DNA from: Xenopus tropicalis
Taxonomy: Eukaryota > Chordata > Amphibia > Anura > Pipidae
DNA length: 64,000 nt
Assembly: GCF_000004195.4 (NCBI RefSeq)
Contig: NC_030685.2
Span: 58,342,048 to 58,406,047 of the forward strand
Reading direction: 5' to 3'
The notes under the pieces were generated by a model. It saw only the letters and a list, made by a program, of their open reading frames with translations. It was not told the DNA's origin and did no database searches. Made by a program: the position numbers and the translations under genes. Each line of letters opens with the position of its first letter. Position 1 is the stretch's first letter. Shown here piece by piece: positions 22,731 to 35,700 of the stretch.

Positions 22731-24519
22731 TCTCCCGAGTGCAATTCCTTGTATAGTGCCTTTTAAGTTTCAAACGCCTTTTTTGTTTTTAACGCCTACT
22801 ATACACTTAATCTACATGCAACACTTTAGATTACATGCAACACTCGCTAGCAGCTCCCAAACTCGCTGTGCAGTCAGAAACTTATTGAGGTTCAAAACCC
22901 AGTCAGCTTGTATTCCAGTCAGCCTGAGAATGGCAGGCGTGCAACCTGACTCTATGGTCGCTGCTCAACAATGTCCCCTTGGGAGAAAAGTAGGGTGGGA
23001 ACAGCTAACTGGGCCATTGTGGGTGATGCTATTAAATGGGGTTCAGAAAGACATTGGGGCAAGAGTGGGGGTGGAGGGGGAATTTTAATTCCAGGTTTTA
23101 TTGCTGAGGGGATTTAGGGGACCCTAATTGCTTAGTATATTTGCTGTGCGCTATTGTTTCACATGACACTCTGTCTCTGCTTCCTTGGGGGCACAGGGAT
23201 GTGGCATCCTATCAAATGCCCGAGCGATATGTGGTTTCACTTACAGAGAAGCACTTTCAAACAAGCCTTAGATTCTTATTGGCAACCCAAAGCAACATGG
23301 TGCGTTTCAAATAAAACCTTGGAAAGCCAGGACAATGGCTTGGGATGTAAGGCCCATAGCTCATCATGCCCACTATGATTCTGTTCAGGGAATGTCTGTA
23401 CAATGTGGGATTTCCTTGTGTTCCTGCTTGTCTGGTTTGCTCCCACTGATCAACACATACAATTAGGTTAACTACCTTCTTATGAATTTGGTGTAACTCT
23501 GAGGGACTGTTGTTGGGAAATTAGATTGTAAATCCTACAGGGGTACAACTCCGTTCCTCTTAGCCTGTTTGAAAATAAACTAAGAGCAGCAAGAGAACCA
23601 GCATGACCTGAGCCAAAGGAAGCATTATGGGGCAATAATGGCACTGGAGCTCTGGAGGACAGCAGGCACTAGGGAGTCAGGCAGAGGAACTTACTCATCC
23701 ACTTTATTCCTGTAAAACAGTTTTTTTCCTTCCTAGATATCAGGTCATATGGTTTGTGCCTTGTGCTGGATTCATAATGGAATGAAATCGAAGAAGAAAG
23801 TTTGCGGATAAATGCATCTCACAGACACTTCTTTTCTAACTTTTCCTGCATTCCTTTGCACTGCCTTTTACTCTTCTACTCTGTTCTCTTTTCTTTGTTC
23901 CTCAGAGAAAGATGAAGTACCCGACTTTTTGTTTCACAGATATATTTAATGTCATTTATCACTTGCTGTATCACTGATATATTCCTGAGCATTTTTTCAG
24001 TCTATTCCCTTCATTTTTATCTTAGCCTGTCTGAAGATACCACTCAAGGAATTCACTTGCCTTTGTGTGTGTGCTGTAATTACTGAAGCATAGAAAATGG
24101 TTATAAGAAAAATTTATCTCTTTCAGGTTCAGCAACAGAATTCCCAGCCAAACAGCGAAGCTTCAGTGCTAGACCATTTATAATAGATCCATTGACATTT
24201 TATGTCTTAGAGCAAATAAGCATCTTGCCATAAATCTGGAAGCAAATGTGATTAAGAGATCACATTATTTTTTCAGGACCATCAGGATAAAAGACTTCAG
24301 ATGCAAAACTGTAGCAAAAATCCACAGAAGAACAGCTGTCGGTAAAATACACACACAGCCTGATTGTAATATCCGTCTAGCTGTTGTTAAACAAAATATT
24401 ACCTCTGTTCTCTGTCGGAAGCATTTGCTAAGTTAGTGTCTCTGTTAGGGAAACAATGCAGATGCACATGTTGCCATCGTGGCAAAACTCAATGGCAAAA
24501 AAATAAATTCTGCCTCCCC
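22731..24519. other. Intergenic, unassigned
   Basis: The first part (to about 22960) may be the 5' untranslated part of the CR1-like LINE. After that I recognise no gene, RNA or complete element on either strand. Confidence 0.4.
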
Positions 24520-24845
24520 TTTAGATTAAAGGAACGGAGCTTCCATTTGAAGCAGCGTAGGTGGTTTTTCACGGTGAGGGCAGTGAGGTTGGGGAATGCC
24601 CTTCCTAGTGATGTGGTAATGGCAGATTCTGTTAATGCCTTTAAGAGGGGCCTGGATGAGTTCATGAACAAGCATAGTATCCAAGGCTATTGTGATACTA
24701 ATATCTACAGTTAGTATTAATGTTTGTATATATAGTATATGTATGTGATAGTATAGATTGGTAAGTATAGGTTTGTGTGTGCTGGATTTACTTGGAAGGG
24801 TTGACCTTGATGGACTCTGGTTTTTCAACCCTATGTAACTATATA
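24520..24845 (+). mobile_element. CR1-like LINE 3' fragment
   Basis: The plus-strand frame has RWFFTVRAVRLGNALPSDVV and then ADSVNAFKRGLDEFMNKHSI, the C-terminal signature of CR1-like ORF2. A 3' tail follows with TTGACCTTGATGGACTCTGG and TCAACCCTATGTAACTAT. It is 5'-truncated. Confidence 0.82.
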
Positions 24846-25845
24846 GTGTATGATAACCTACATCCATTTATCAGTGACCTATCCTTCCCATAGACTATTG
24901 CAGTAAGTGATCAGTGACAATTAGCTTTGGATTGAAAAGCATTAATAGAATTAACTGAGCTGGAGGGATAAAAGTGTTAGTTGAAACCATAGCACATAAT
25001 TACAGCAAATAAAAACATGATTGCGCCATAATCATACCAGTGCAGCACTAAGCAGTGATGTTACTGAGCACTGATCAGCACTGACACCGTGAACAGTCAC
25101 ATGCCCACATCCCTGGCACGGGTGTGATGTCAACAGTCAAGTTATGTGACGTTCAAACCTTTAAAGCCCCATTCCTGTTATTCTGCCCCTGGGAAGGACT
25201 CTGCCAGCCCTGACCTGCTGCCAGTTCCTTGGAATTTGTTTTGCTTTAACCCCTCCTGTGCCTACATTCAGCTAATGCCGTGCATGTGCCTGCTTTTTTT
25301 GTTATTGTACTGAATAAAGCAACATATTGCTGCCAGCTAGCCTCTCCAGAGTGCTACAAGCAGTGGCCCGCGTGACTCCATTGTGGTCGTAGTGGTTGTG
25401 ATAATTTCTTTATTCGTAGCCTAGTTGTAGGGAGCTTACACCACAGTGTATGTATACACCACAGTGTATGTATAGTTTTATGTATGTACCGCTACTTGTG
25501 TACATAGGGCTGTACAGCAGAACAATAAATTCATAGAACAAAAAGGGTCAATAACAAATACAAAGTACAGTTACTTTAAAGATTAAGCGCTGAGTGTCAA
25601 AAAGACTAGAGGAAGGAGACCCTATCCCATGGAGTTTACATTATAAGTTTGCTCTAATTTTACTCTCACATAGCAGCATTTGTAAGAGAACCAGAATGTA
25701 AGTCATTTATTCCATTGATCTATTATCCGGAATGTTGGGACCTGGGTTTTTTGGGTAAGGGATCTATCTTTTAATTGGATCACTGCACCTTAAAGGTCAC
25801 CTATCACGTGAAAATTGCTTCCCTCACCAGAGGTGCAGGCTAATA
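24846..25845. other. Intergenic, unassigned, with small repeat remnant
   Basis: A short direct repeat CACCACAGTGTATGTATA lies at about 25440-25475. TTATCCGGAATGTTGGGACC near 25721 resembles the inside of the CAGGTAT-ended MITEs at 34486 and 53652. No gene seen. Confidence 0.45.
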
Positions 25846-26787
25846 GTGTCCCCTACAGTGCTAGGCTCCCTCCTGGTGAAGGCAGCCATGTTGCCACAAC
25901 TCACTTATTATGGCACAACTGTAAACCTACCAAGACAAGGCCATCCACCTAAACTCACAGGCCGAACAAGGAGAGCGCTGATCAGAAATGCAGCCAAGAG
26001 GCCCATGGTGACTCTGGACGAGCTGCAGAGATCTACAGCTCAGGTGGGGGAATCTGTCCATAGGACAACTATTAGTCGTGCACTGCACAAAGTTGGCCTT
26101 TATGGAAGAGTGGCAAGAAGAAAGCCATTGTTAACAGAAAACCATAAGAAGTCCCGTTTGCAGTTTGCCACAAGCCATGTGGGGGACACAGCAAACATGT
26201 GGAAGAAGGTGCTCTGGTCATATGAGACCAAAATGGAACGTTTTGGCTAAAATGCAAAACGCTATGTGTGGCGGAAAACTAACACTGCACATCACTCTGA
26301 ACACACCATCCCCACTGTCAAATATGGTGGTGGCAGCATCATGCTCTGGGGGTGCTTCTCTTCAGCAGGGACAGGGAAGCTGGTCAGATTTGATGGGAAG
26401 ATGGATGGAGACAAATACAGGGCAATCTTGGAAGAAAACCTCTTGGAGTCTGCAAAAGACTTGAGACTGGGGCGGAGGTTCACCTTCCAGCAGGACAACA
26501 ACCCTAAACATAAAGCCAGGACAACAATGGAATGGTTTAAAACAAAACATATCCATGTGTTAGACTGGCCCAGTCACAGTCCAGATCTAAATCCCATCGA
26601 GAATCTGTGGCAAGATCTGAAAACTGCTGTTCAAAAACGCTGTCCATCTAATCTGACTGAGCTGGAGCTGTTTTGCAAAGAAGAATGGGCAAGGATTTCA
26701 GTCTCTAGATGTGCAAAGCTGGTAGAGACATACCCTAAAAGCCTGGCAGCTGTAATTGCAGCAAAAGGTGGTTCTACAAAGTATTGA
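25846..26787 (+). pseudogene. Tc1-type transposase pseudogene
   Basis: Two halves in the same frame are separated by one stop (TAA at 26248-26250, after ERFG). The first half has GHPPKLTGRTRRALIRNA and TTISRALHKVGLYGRVARRK, the second DNA-binding domain. The second half has KYGGGSIMLWGCFSSAGTG, FQQDNNPKHKA (second catalytic Asp) and DWPSHSPDLNPIENLW (catalytic Glu). The usual WSDET block reads WSYET, so the first catalytic Asp is lost. The N-terminal helix-turn-helix is also absent. It is clearly inactive. Confidence 0.9.
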
Positions 26788-27006
26788 CTCAGGGGGCTGA
26801 ATAATTACGCACACCCCACTTTGCAGTTATTTATTTGTAAAAAATGTTTGGAATCATGTATGATTTTCGTTCCACTTCTCACGTGTACACCACTTTGTAT
26901 TGGTCTTTCACGTGGAATTCCAATAAAATTGATTCATGTTTGTGGCTGTAATGTGACAAAATGTGGAAAAGTTCAAGGGGACCGAATACTATTGCAAGCC
27001 ACTGTA
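25846..27006 (+). mobile_element. Tc1/mariner element, 5'-truncated
   Basis: Carries a Tc1-type transposase pseudogene and the typical 3' non-coding region ending CAAGCCACTGTA near 27006. The left terminal inverted repeat and the first DNA-binding helix-turn-helix are missing, so the left boundary is approximate. Confidence 0.85.
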
Positions 27007-27599
27007 CAATGACCTTTTGGATTGCTGGAAAGACTGCTAGGCTGTAATCTCTTATGAGCAAGACATTCTTTCCTTTATCCCAGCCTGCTCACTGTAACAC
27101 TCACAATACATTTGATCTGATTGGAGGGACATGGAGGGAAATTATTTGATATGAGACAACATATGCTGTAGAAACTTTCCAGCTGATTAAATTGAGGATC
27201 CGTCATTCTAAGAGATAACTTTGTTGAAAAGAGTAGTATGATGCTTGCAGAACAATTTTGGCTAGGCAAGGCAATACAGACACGTTACGTGGACTATTAG
27301 GCTGAGTGATTTCACTTTGCTGCTATGAACAGTTTTTGCCAACAGTATTGCTGGTTTAACAATAAGTATTTGCCACTGATATTGTCATACATTGCCACTA
27401 CTGACCACAATGTGTCAAGCTCTGGGCTTTACTTGCCAGTAATGTCACACTGGTTAGAAGTTAGAATTAGCTGTGGTAATATTGGCGGCAAGCACCCACT
27501 ACCACTGCATGGCAAGCCTAAATATAATATTTGTGCTACACATGATACTAAAATACAATACTACAATATGTATAGATATTGGTATATGTAGTTTAAATA
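27007..27599. other. Intergenic, unassigned
   Basis: AT-rich. No coding or repeat signature recognised. Confidence 0.4.
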
Positions 27600-27727
27600 T
27601 GTGGATATATAGATAGGTCTGTATCAGTATTTGTATTTATGTGTACACGGGTTCATTTGGAGGGGTTGAATTTGATGGACTTACCGGTAGGTCTTATTTT
27701 AACCCAACTTAACTATGTAACTATGAA
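27600..27727 (+). mobile_element. CR1-like LINE 3' tail
   Basis: GGTTGAATTTGATGGACTTA and then TTTAACCCAACTTAACTATG is the standard 3' end of frog CR1-like copies, also seen near 24795 and (inverted) near 15640. Only the tail is present. Confidence 0.75.
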
Positions 27728-29655
27728 CATGCACACTGCATTCTAATACACTTTGAATGCCCATCTAGTGGGGGAGGGTAAGAAGCAAGATTTTGTGAAA
27801 GCTGCTACTGTGGCCAATTAATGAATATGTTTTAGCCAGTTACAATGAGCAAGTAATGATGGACAGATCAGGGACAGGACCTAGTACTAGATATATCAGG
27901 GTGTATAAAGAGCTATGCTGGTCTGGAACTGGAAAAATGGTTTCTGTCTCTCTTGCTGATAATAAATCCCAGGCAACAGAGCAGCTGATAAGCAGAGGGA
28001 GGGGGGGGGGGGCTTTGGAGATGCATACTTTTAATGTAACCCCTCTAGGAGAATTAAAGATTCAGAAAGTTAAGTAATGGGCAATGATACTTTAGGTAGT
28101 GATTAGAAGAGAACTTTGAGCTTGTTCACTTTAGTATGTCCACTTTAATAAAATGATAATAAACCTGAAGGTGTAGTTCTAAGCATATGGCTTGCTATAA
28201 CAGAACACCTAGATATTATAACTGTCAGGATTTACTGGGTAGTTGGCTTAGAATATGCAGCCAAAGTTACATCACATGCCATCCCAACATGGAGCTCCAT
28301 GGTATCATATTTGTGCCAGTTATCAATGTTTAAATAGAAAACATGAAGGTCCCTTACAGTGTAAAATAGATTCTTTTGCTTTCATACGACAAACAAATCT
28401 AAAAAAATAACATTTATTAAAATCAAAATATTTTTTTCTCCTCAAAAGTACATTGAAAGTGGCATGTAAGTGCATTTATTTTACATTTAGAAAAATACCT
28501 ACTACAGCACATCCAAAACATTAATAAGAATTTTGTTTTACAAGTCAAGTTTTTACCTATCCTCCTGTGATAAAGGTCTTAGAATGAGGGGTCATGGAGC
28601 GTAGGCCTGCCCAAGAAAAACAGATGCACTCCCTTTCTATCTCTTGATCTGCATTTAAAAGTACATTTTTCACTTAAGTGCATGCATTTTCGGGCCGACC
28701 TAGACCACAGATTCTTGCCCTATACCAGAAACAGGAGGAGAGGAATCCAATGAGAAAGTATTCTTGACAACAGCTTTTAATATGGAGACATGAAAAGAAG
28801 TTGGAAATCTTGATATTGTAAGGTAGATCCAGCTTGATACACACAGGACTAACAAATTCCTTGATCCTGAAAGGACGTCTTCTTTGGAAAATGCAGATGG
28901 TAGAGCCAAAGGGTTGAGTCTTTGAGGAGGTAACCACTTTGCCAACAGTATATATACAGGTCAAGTGTTCCTCTGCAAGTCCTCTCCTCGGGATTTAGGC
29001 GAGTGGCACTGAGATGCACAGGTTCTTTTACTTGAGATGAATACACAGAAGAAAAATAAGTAGCCGGCATAGAGACAGGAGGAGATGTGACTTTTGTGAT
29101 TGTCTCTCTTTCATTCTGGCATCAATACTGATCACTTAAGACACCAATTGCTTAAATTGAGAAGGCAAATCATGGGGTGCAACTCATTATTAAGCATGCC
29201 AGAATGATGCCACCAATGCATGATTGTTCCAGGAAACCTCAGTGGTCAAGGTGTGGAAGTCAATGGCATACTCAGCAGCAGGGACTAACCCAGGAGATCA
29301 TCATAAGGCGGGCTGAACCCATGGCAGGTACCAGGATCCTCTGTGTAATGGAGAGGGGCAGGAATATTTGCCTCAAAAGATAGAGGAGGAAGAGCTGTAG
29401 TAGAGAACCAGTGAATAGAAGGTTTCTGTAAACCTGGTATTCGTAAATCAAAACTTTATAATTCGATATCAGAAATATGTTTACAGATGACATCACTTTA
29501 TCAAAAGTCCTCTAAATAAGTGAATTTTACTAACTGCATTTGAATCATCGAAAAAGATGGCTAGGGGTGGCTAGGTCCTTAATGTGTTGAACAGGCACAA
29601 GGTAATAGTCTTTCAGGTAGACTTTGCATTTATAAATGTATGAAGTGCTTTGCAT
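27728..29655. other. Region downstream of ABCA12 stop; probable 3'UTR and intergenic
   Basis: On the minus strand this follows the ABCA12 stop codon, so part of it should be 3' untranslated sequence. Candidate AATAAA signals (plus-strand TTTATT) occur at 28475-28480 and 28413-28418, but neither can be proven. G runs lie at 28002-28011. No other gene recognised. Confidence 0.4.
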
Positions 29656-29763
29656 TTAAGTGCTTTCACACATCTGTATTGACAAAGGCAACCTGTTCAG
29701 CTTTTGGCTACTCACACTGAAGTTACCTGGACTGTCTTGAGATTGGGCAAAATTGATGAAAAC
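29656..29763 (-). CDS. abca12: ABCA12 final exon and stop codon
   Basis: Acceptor TTTATTCTAG then [20 protein letters not shown] and a further 15 residues ending MCEST, stop TAA at 29658-29656. VFINFA matches the conserved end of ABC-A NBD2. The 35-residue tail has the length I recall for the human protein but a different sequence after INFA. Phase 0 agrees with the donor of the previous exon (30183). Confidence 0.87.
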   Translation of the reverse strand, partial: VFINFAQSQDSPGNFSVSSQKLNRLPLSIQMCEST

Positions 29764-32700
29764 CTAGAATAAAGGATAGCAAAAGGATATTGTCAACTAA
29801 GAAAAGCATATATTCTTTACATGTATATATATATGTATATATGAAATCTTCATTCTTTCGATACAGATTTAACCATCTTTAAAAATATTTTTCAATATTA
29901 GCAGCATGGGGCTGCTAAATGAATGTTTTAAATTTTTAAACTTGGATACAATCCCACCAGAGTTGACCTCCCCAAAACAGGTTACCTGGTTGATAGGTAA
30001 CCGCCTCACATCAGATCATGTATAAGGTGATCAGGCAATAAAACTGGGGTTACTCAGTTACTAAGTGGCCCATAGAGCAGTGGGTTAGATCTATACAAAC
30101 TGTTTATGTGTAGCCAAATTGCCCATTGCTGTTCCTAAAACATCTGATATATGGGGGGGGGGGGGTAATAGTGTCAGAATTACCTCATCTAGAGTAGTCT
30201 GACTGACAGAAAAGTGAATGATATTCAAGTCTGACTTGTTGGCTTCAAGAAGATCAAATATGACTGCAATGCCTCCTGTTGTCACTGGTACATGGTATTC
30301 TACCATGGTAAAATGTTGATCCTTTGAGACAAAAGCAGATACATGTGAACGTTATTTATGCCTAATTATAAACAGGATTTGCATGTGTACTCACAACCTA
30401 GACATACTACACAGGTTGGTTCCCAGTATTTTGCTACCTGTGGGATTTCCTACTCATTGGGTAGCAAACTACTCAAAACTGGACCTCCATTAAAGTAGTT
30501 GCCTGGACCATGCAGGTGCACTCACAGGTCATGCAACTCAGAAATATTTTACCAATGTCTGTTTGAATTAAACAAAACACTTTAATAAATGGAGTAATCC
30601 AGATGTGTTCTTTCCCAAACTGAATTTATTAAGACTCCTTCTAAGTAGCTGCGATATTTGACATTTCTTTCATGGCTCATGTAAATTTGATGATTTTTAT
30701 TTTAAAATGATTTCTATGTCCCATTGTACACACATATTAGCCATATACAGTTTCCTTTACTAAATATAACATTTAACAACAGCTTCATCAGTGCTGTTTA
30801 CCTTGCTTTGCTAAGCTTTCTTATCTTTATATTCTACTCCTGTTAGGGCAGAGACACATGGGGAGATTAGCTGCCCTGCGATAAATCTACGTTACCACAG
30901 GCGATTAATCTCCCTGCAATGCCATCCCACCAGCAAGAATGTAAATCGCTGGTGGTATTGCATACGCATCACTTCGGTTTCCTGAAATCGCCCCTTAAGG
31001 AATCTTCGGGTAACTTTGGGAAACCGAAGCGATGCGTATGCAATACCACCAGAGATTTACATTCTTGCCATGGGATGGCATGTCAAGGAGATAAGTCGCC
31101 CGACGGTAACAAGGATTTATTGCGGTTGACTAATTTCCACATGTGGTACTGTGCTAAAGGTTTCAGAATTCTGCAATAAATTAAACAATGGGATTCAGAT
31201 AGAATATCAGCATAGTGTGGTCTTAGTTCTCTGTTATTAGGGCAAAGACAGATGGGGCGATTAGTTGCTGAGATTTACAAAATCTGACTAATTGCAGCAA
31301 CACAGAGTTCCATACATAACAGCTATTGTTGTCGAGCATGACAATTAGTCACCGCAGTTTTTAAAAATCCATTTGCAGTGACTTACCGCCTCATGTGGCA
31401 ACAATAGCAGATTACCCCGCACCGCATAATTGCCCCATCTGTCTTGTCCTTAGGCTATAAATCGTGAGTACTGTGCGTGGAAAAAAAAAATCAGTGAACC
31501 CTTTGATTGTTATAATGCTTGGCCTATTTGTAAATAAAAAGCAGATCATAGTACAGGTATTACATAACCAAACCAAATGAACTCTACAATACAAAAGCAA
31601 CCACCCTTCTCCAAACCAGCTTGTGCCAGCAACAAAAAAGGTATACTCCTACATGTCTTTTTTTGTCCCAATTCTATTAGTAGGAAAAGGACTATTCTGT
31701 TATTTCAGAATGGGTTAAATATAAAACTTGCTAACATTTCCAAAGCTTGTGCCAAGCAAACCGATTGTTTTGTTTTAGGGTTGAATCACATATGCCATTC
31801 CTTTTAATCCAGTACATTATTGACAATGGAACTACATCTGCATAAATATTGTTTACAAAGCAAAAGAGACTCATTGCAGAAAGAGAACAATAACCTGCTG
31901 AATATTCACTTTCCATGAATAGGAATGTCATGCCTAAATTTACCCACCACATATTCCTCTTTCACATTCAGTACAACAAATGTATTTTACTAAATGAGTT
32001 ATTGAACTTTTGGTACAAAGATGGGATAAGTCTCCACAAAAATAGCAGCAGCCAATCAAAGTGCCAATAATCAAAAGGAGAAAATTATTATAATTCTTTG
32101 GAACTGTTTTGTTACTCTGGGAATACTGCTGTATATCTGTGAATAGCAGACAAAAGACTATAGAGGTTACATGTAAGAATTAATTGTGGTAATGATCACC
32201 AATGTCAAGTGTAGAACAGTTATCTTGAATAATTTTATTTGACACAGAATCAAGCAGAAAACAGACTCTGGCATAGTTTTTACTTTGGAGAAAATAATGT
32301 TCCAGTTCAGGATTTCAACTTTGGCCAGGTCAAGGTAACTTAAACAAAGAAGTTAGCAATAAATGTTGTTATGCCTCCAGCACTGTTTTGTTGTTTTATT
32401 GTGCCACTTACTGGTTTAGTTAATCTTTATAATTGTGATTCCTTTGAGAAATATCCTTTTCAACCTACCATACTTTACCATGTGACCATGTGTAATCCAG
32501 GAAAAAGTTGTGTATAGCTTCCATCTTTATACAGTACTATTAACAGCCATCAAAACAGCTATAATCTTACAGCATTCAGCCTCATGGTAGCATCATTGTT
32601 TCACCTTCTGTTTGTTAATAAAGCTGAAGCGCAACAAACTTTATCAGTTAATTGTTGAAGGAAGAAGAAGTTTAGCTGCATGTCAAACTATATACTACCT

Positions 32701-35700
32701 CAGGGTAACAAGCAGTGAGGGCAGAACAAATGTTTTACTGGCCTGCTGTAGTTTGAGATTTATGATAAACATTCTTGGAACTACAGTGTGTAAGGCTGAT
32801 ATACTAATGTTTGCTATAGGGGTCTTTTGTTTAGCAGTGTTCAAAATGCCAAAAAAGCAATTAGCCATTTTTTTACAATTGCATGCTGTCTTTTGTTTCA
32901 GAGTATAGAGACCTGCTGCTATCCAGTGGCAGTCTTTTGCCCCTGAGTGCTCTAGCATTTTCTGGCATTAACCTTAAAATGATATAAAGGGACCCCTGAC
33001 CAATGGTTACACCTCCAAGGGAGCTTGAAATGGAAAAATCCATGAGTACTAGAATAAAGGATGTTATATAATGTCATTTATCAAACTAAAATTTGTAAAT
33101 TTCTAATTGTTTCCTCCTATTATATGTAAAGTATATCTTGTTTCTCATTTACCTTGGGAGAAAAGCACCATATATACACAAGAAAAATACGGTAAAGCAC
33201 AGGAAAATCAGTGAAAACACTCCTTTACCTTAAGATGCGTATTTGGAAAATGACGGCACATGAAGCTGGTAAGTGCCTCAACACTGACTGTGGAGTCTCT
33301 TAAATACATCTTCACAGTAAAACCACTTCCAAATCTGAAACACATTGTTTACATTGTTTGTGTGTGTATCCAATGAAGAAATATTCCTGCTTTAAAGCAG
33401 CCTTTGCCACCATGTGAATGACTAAGGGGCACATTTACTTACTCACGAACGGGGCCGAATGTGTCCGATTGCGTTTTTTCGTAATGATAGATATTTGGCG
33501 ATTTTTCAGAAAATTGACTTTTTCGTTGCCATTCCGAAAGTTGCGCAAAATCTGGCGATTTTTTCGTAGCGTTAAAACTTGTGCGAAAAGTCGCGCCTTT
33601 TTCGTAGCCATTCCGAAAGTTGAGCAAAATCTGGCGATTTTTTCGTAGCGTTAAAACTTGCGCGAAAAGTCGCAACTTTTTCGCAGCTTTCGTGCCGAGT
33701 ACGAAACATTCGGATTCATTCAAGCTTCAGTATGGTGACTTTTCTTGGGCCAGGTTGGAGCTGCAGGGTGCCATTGAGTCCTATGGGAGGCTTCCAAAAT
33801 CATGCTAAGTCTGAAAGTTTCGCCCGCCGCTTATGAGCGCTCAATACGAAAAAGTCGCGACAAGATACGAGCGAATCGTAATGGCTACGAAAAACTCGCG
33901 TTTTTTCGCGCAAGTCGTAATGGCTACGAAAAACTCGCGTTTTTTTCGCGCAAGTCGTAATGGTTATGAAAAAGTCGCGACAATTTCAGAAAAGTCGCAA
34001 AGGCGACGAAAAAATCGCAAAAAATACAAAAAAGTCGCAAAATGTTCGTTTTCCAATCGGAATTTTTGAATTTGTGTCTTAGTAAATCAGCCCCTAAATG
34101 TGTTATGACAAGCAATACATTGGGATTCAGCTAAAAGAAGAATCAAACTCTACAAAGATTTGGACTTAGGCGAATCCAGAACAATAAAATAAGAAGCAAT
34201 TTTCTGAAGAAAATGAATTTCCCAGAAGAATTTTTTAAAGTGAAAATGACATGCTTACAAGACAAATGGAAAGGTATTACTGTCCAGAAATTTCTAATAA
34301 AAACTAGAATTTTGTTGTTGAGAGGAGTGCCAGTGGTTATAAATGTAATGGAATTCTAGAAATCAAGTAATGTCATCTCTAAAACTAATAAAATAAATCA
34401 TTATGATACAGAAGGCATTTATTCAGGCCCTTGCAAAATACCTGTAACTTTTAATGATTTTTCATGTGATTACAGTGTGAATATACAGGTATAGGACCTG
34501 TTATCCAGAATGCTCAGGACCAAGGGTATTCCGGAAAAGGGGTCTTTCCGTAATTTGGATCTTCATACCTTAACTACTAAGAAATCAATAAAACATTAAT
34601 TAAACCCAATAGGATTATCTTACATCCAGTAAGGATTAATTATATCTTAGTTGGGATCAAATACAAAGCACTGTTTTATTTTTACAGAGAAAAAGGATCA
34701 ATTTAATTTTTTTTTTTTATTTGATTAAAATAGAGTCTATGGGAGACAGGCTTTCTGTAATTCAGAGCTTTCTGGATATCAAGTTTCCGGATAAGGGATC
34801 CCATACCTGTACAGGGTTCAGGGTTACTGAAATTAACTCTCAGTACAAAGTTGATACAGGAACTCGTTTGACTGCCATCTTGGAGTCAGGAGGGTGGCAA
34901 AGGCCTATCTGAATCAACTAGCAGTTTAACTTAATACTGTTTACATTTATGCTGCATTATTTCTGTTGTAATAGGGACACAGGTCCCTATTACAGTTATG
35001 CGATTATAATAATTATAATGGTTTAAACGCCACTTCATTGTAAATCAGCTTGCTCACTGGGACACTACTGTAGTTCATCTGCTACACATAATGCTTATGA
35101 AATCTAGCAGATTTGTTTTATATAGTGCATGTGTGTTTTTAGTTCCCTGTATTTATAAGTAGAATATTAAATATACAAACACCTGTAAAGGACTGCACAA
35201 AAAGGGACAGATTTATCACCACAGAAAAACACACCTACTTTATATTTATTCCTCTGGGATTTTTAGTAGTGTATTTATCAAATGGTAAGATCTAACGTTC
35301 ACCCATTGATAAATACACTTCTAAAAACCACATAGAAATGAATAGAAAGTCAATGAGTTTTTAAATATTAAGCTCTAAACTCACGTATATATAAAAATCT
35401 GCCCCTAAGTGTCTAGGAGGTTTTACTCTGTACAGATTGCATATAAATATGAGCTGTATGAATTTCTCATGGTTCCACCCAGTAATACTTTATGAGCTTC
35501 TCACCTGCTCTTTATGTGTTGTAGGGAACCAATGCACTGAAATTTTCCGTTCACCATAATAGCCAACCTGGTGCACAGAGCTTCACACTCTTCCATACTG
35601 GAAATAGAAGGAAATGTTAAACGAATATCTAGGTTTCGCTTTGCTCATTTTATTCTTTTTTGCAAAAGTCAACTATATAAGAATCCCTTATTTCTAATTG

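Larger units (their letters stand above)
30322..33228. other. ABCA12 intron with two foldback MITEs
   Basis: Besides the elements at about 30844-31157 and 31240-31451, the sequence is AT-rich and I see no exon or RNA gene. Confidence 0.6.
33335..35504. other. ABCA12 intron with GGGGC foldback and CAGGTAT MITE
   Basis: Contains the elements at 33426-34094 and 34486-34809. The remainder is unassigned AT-rich sequence. Confidence 0.6.

Noticed and set aside
33418..34115. Several 60-95 codon frames on both strands
   Set aside because: All fall inside the palindromic GGGGC foldback MITE, where one frame mirrors the other.
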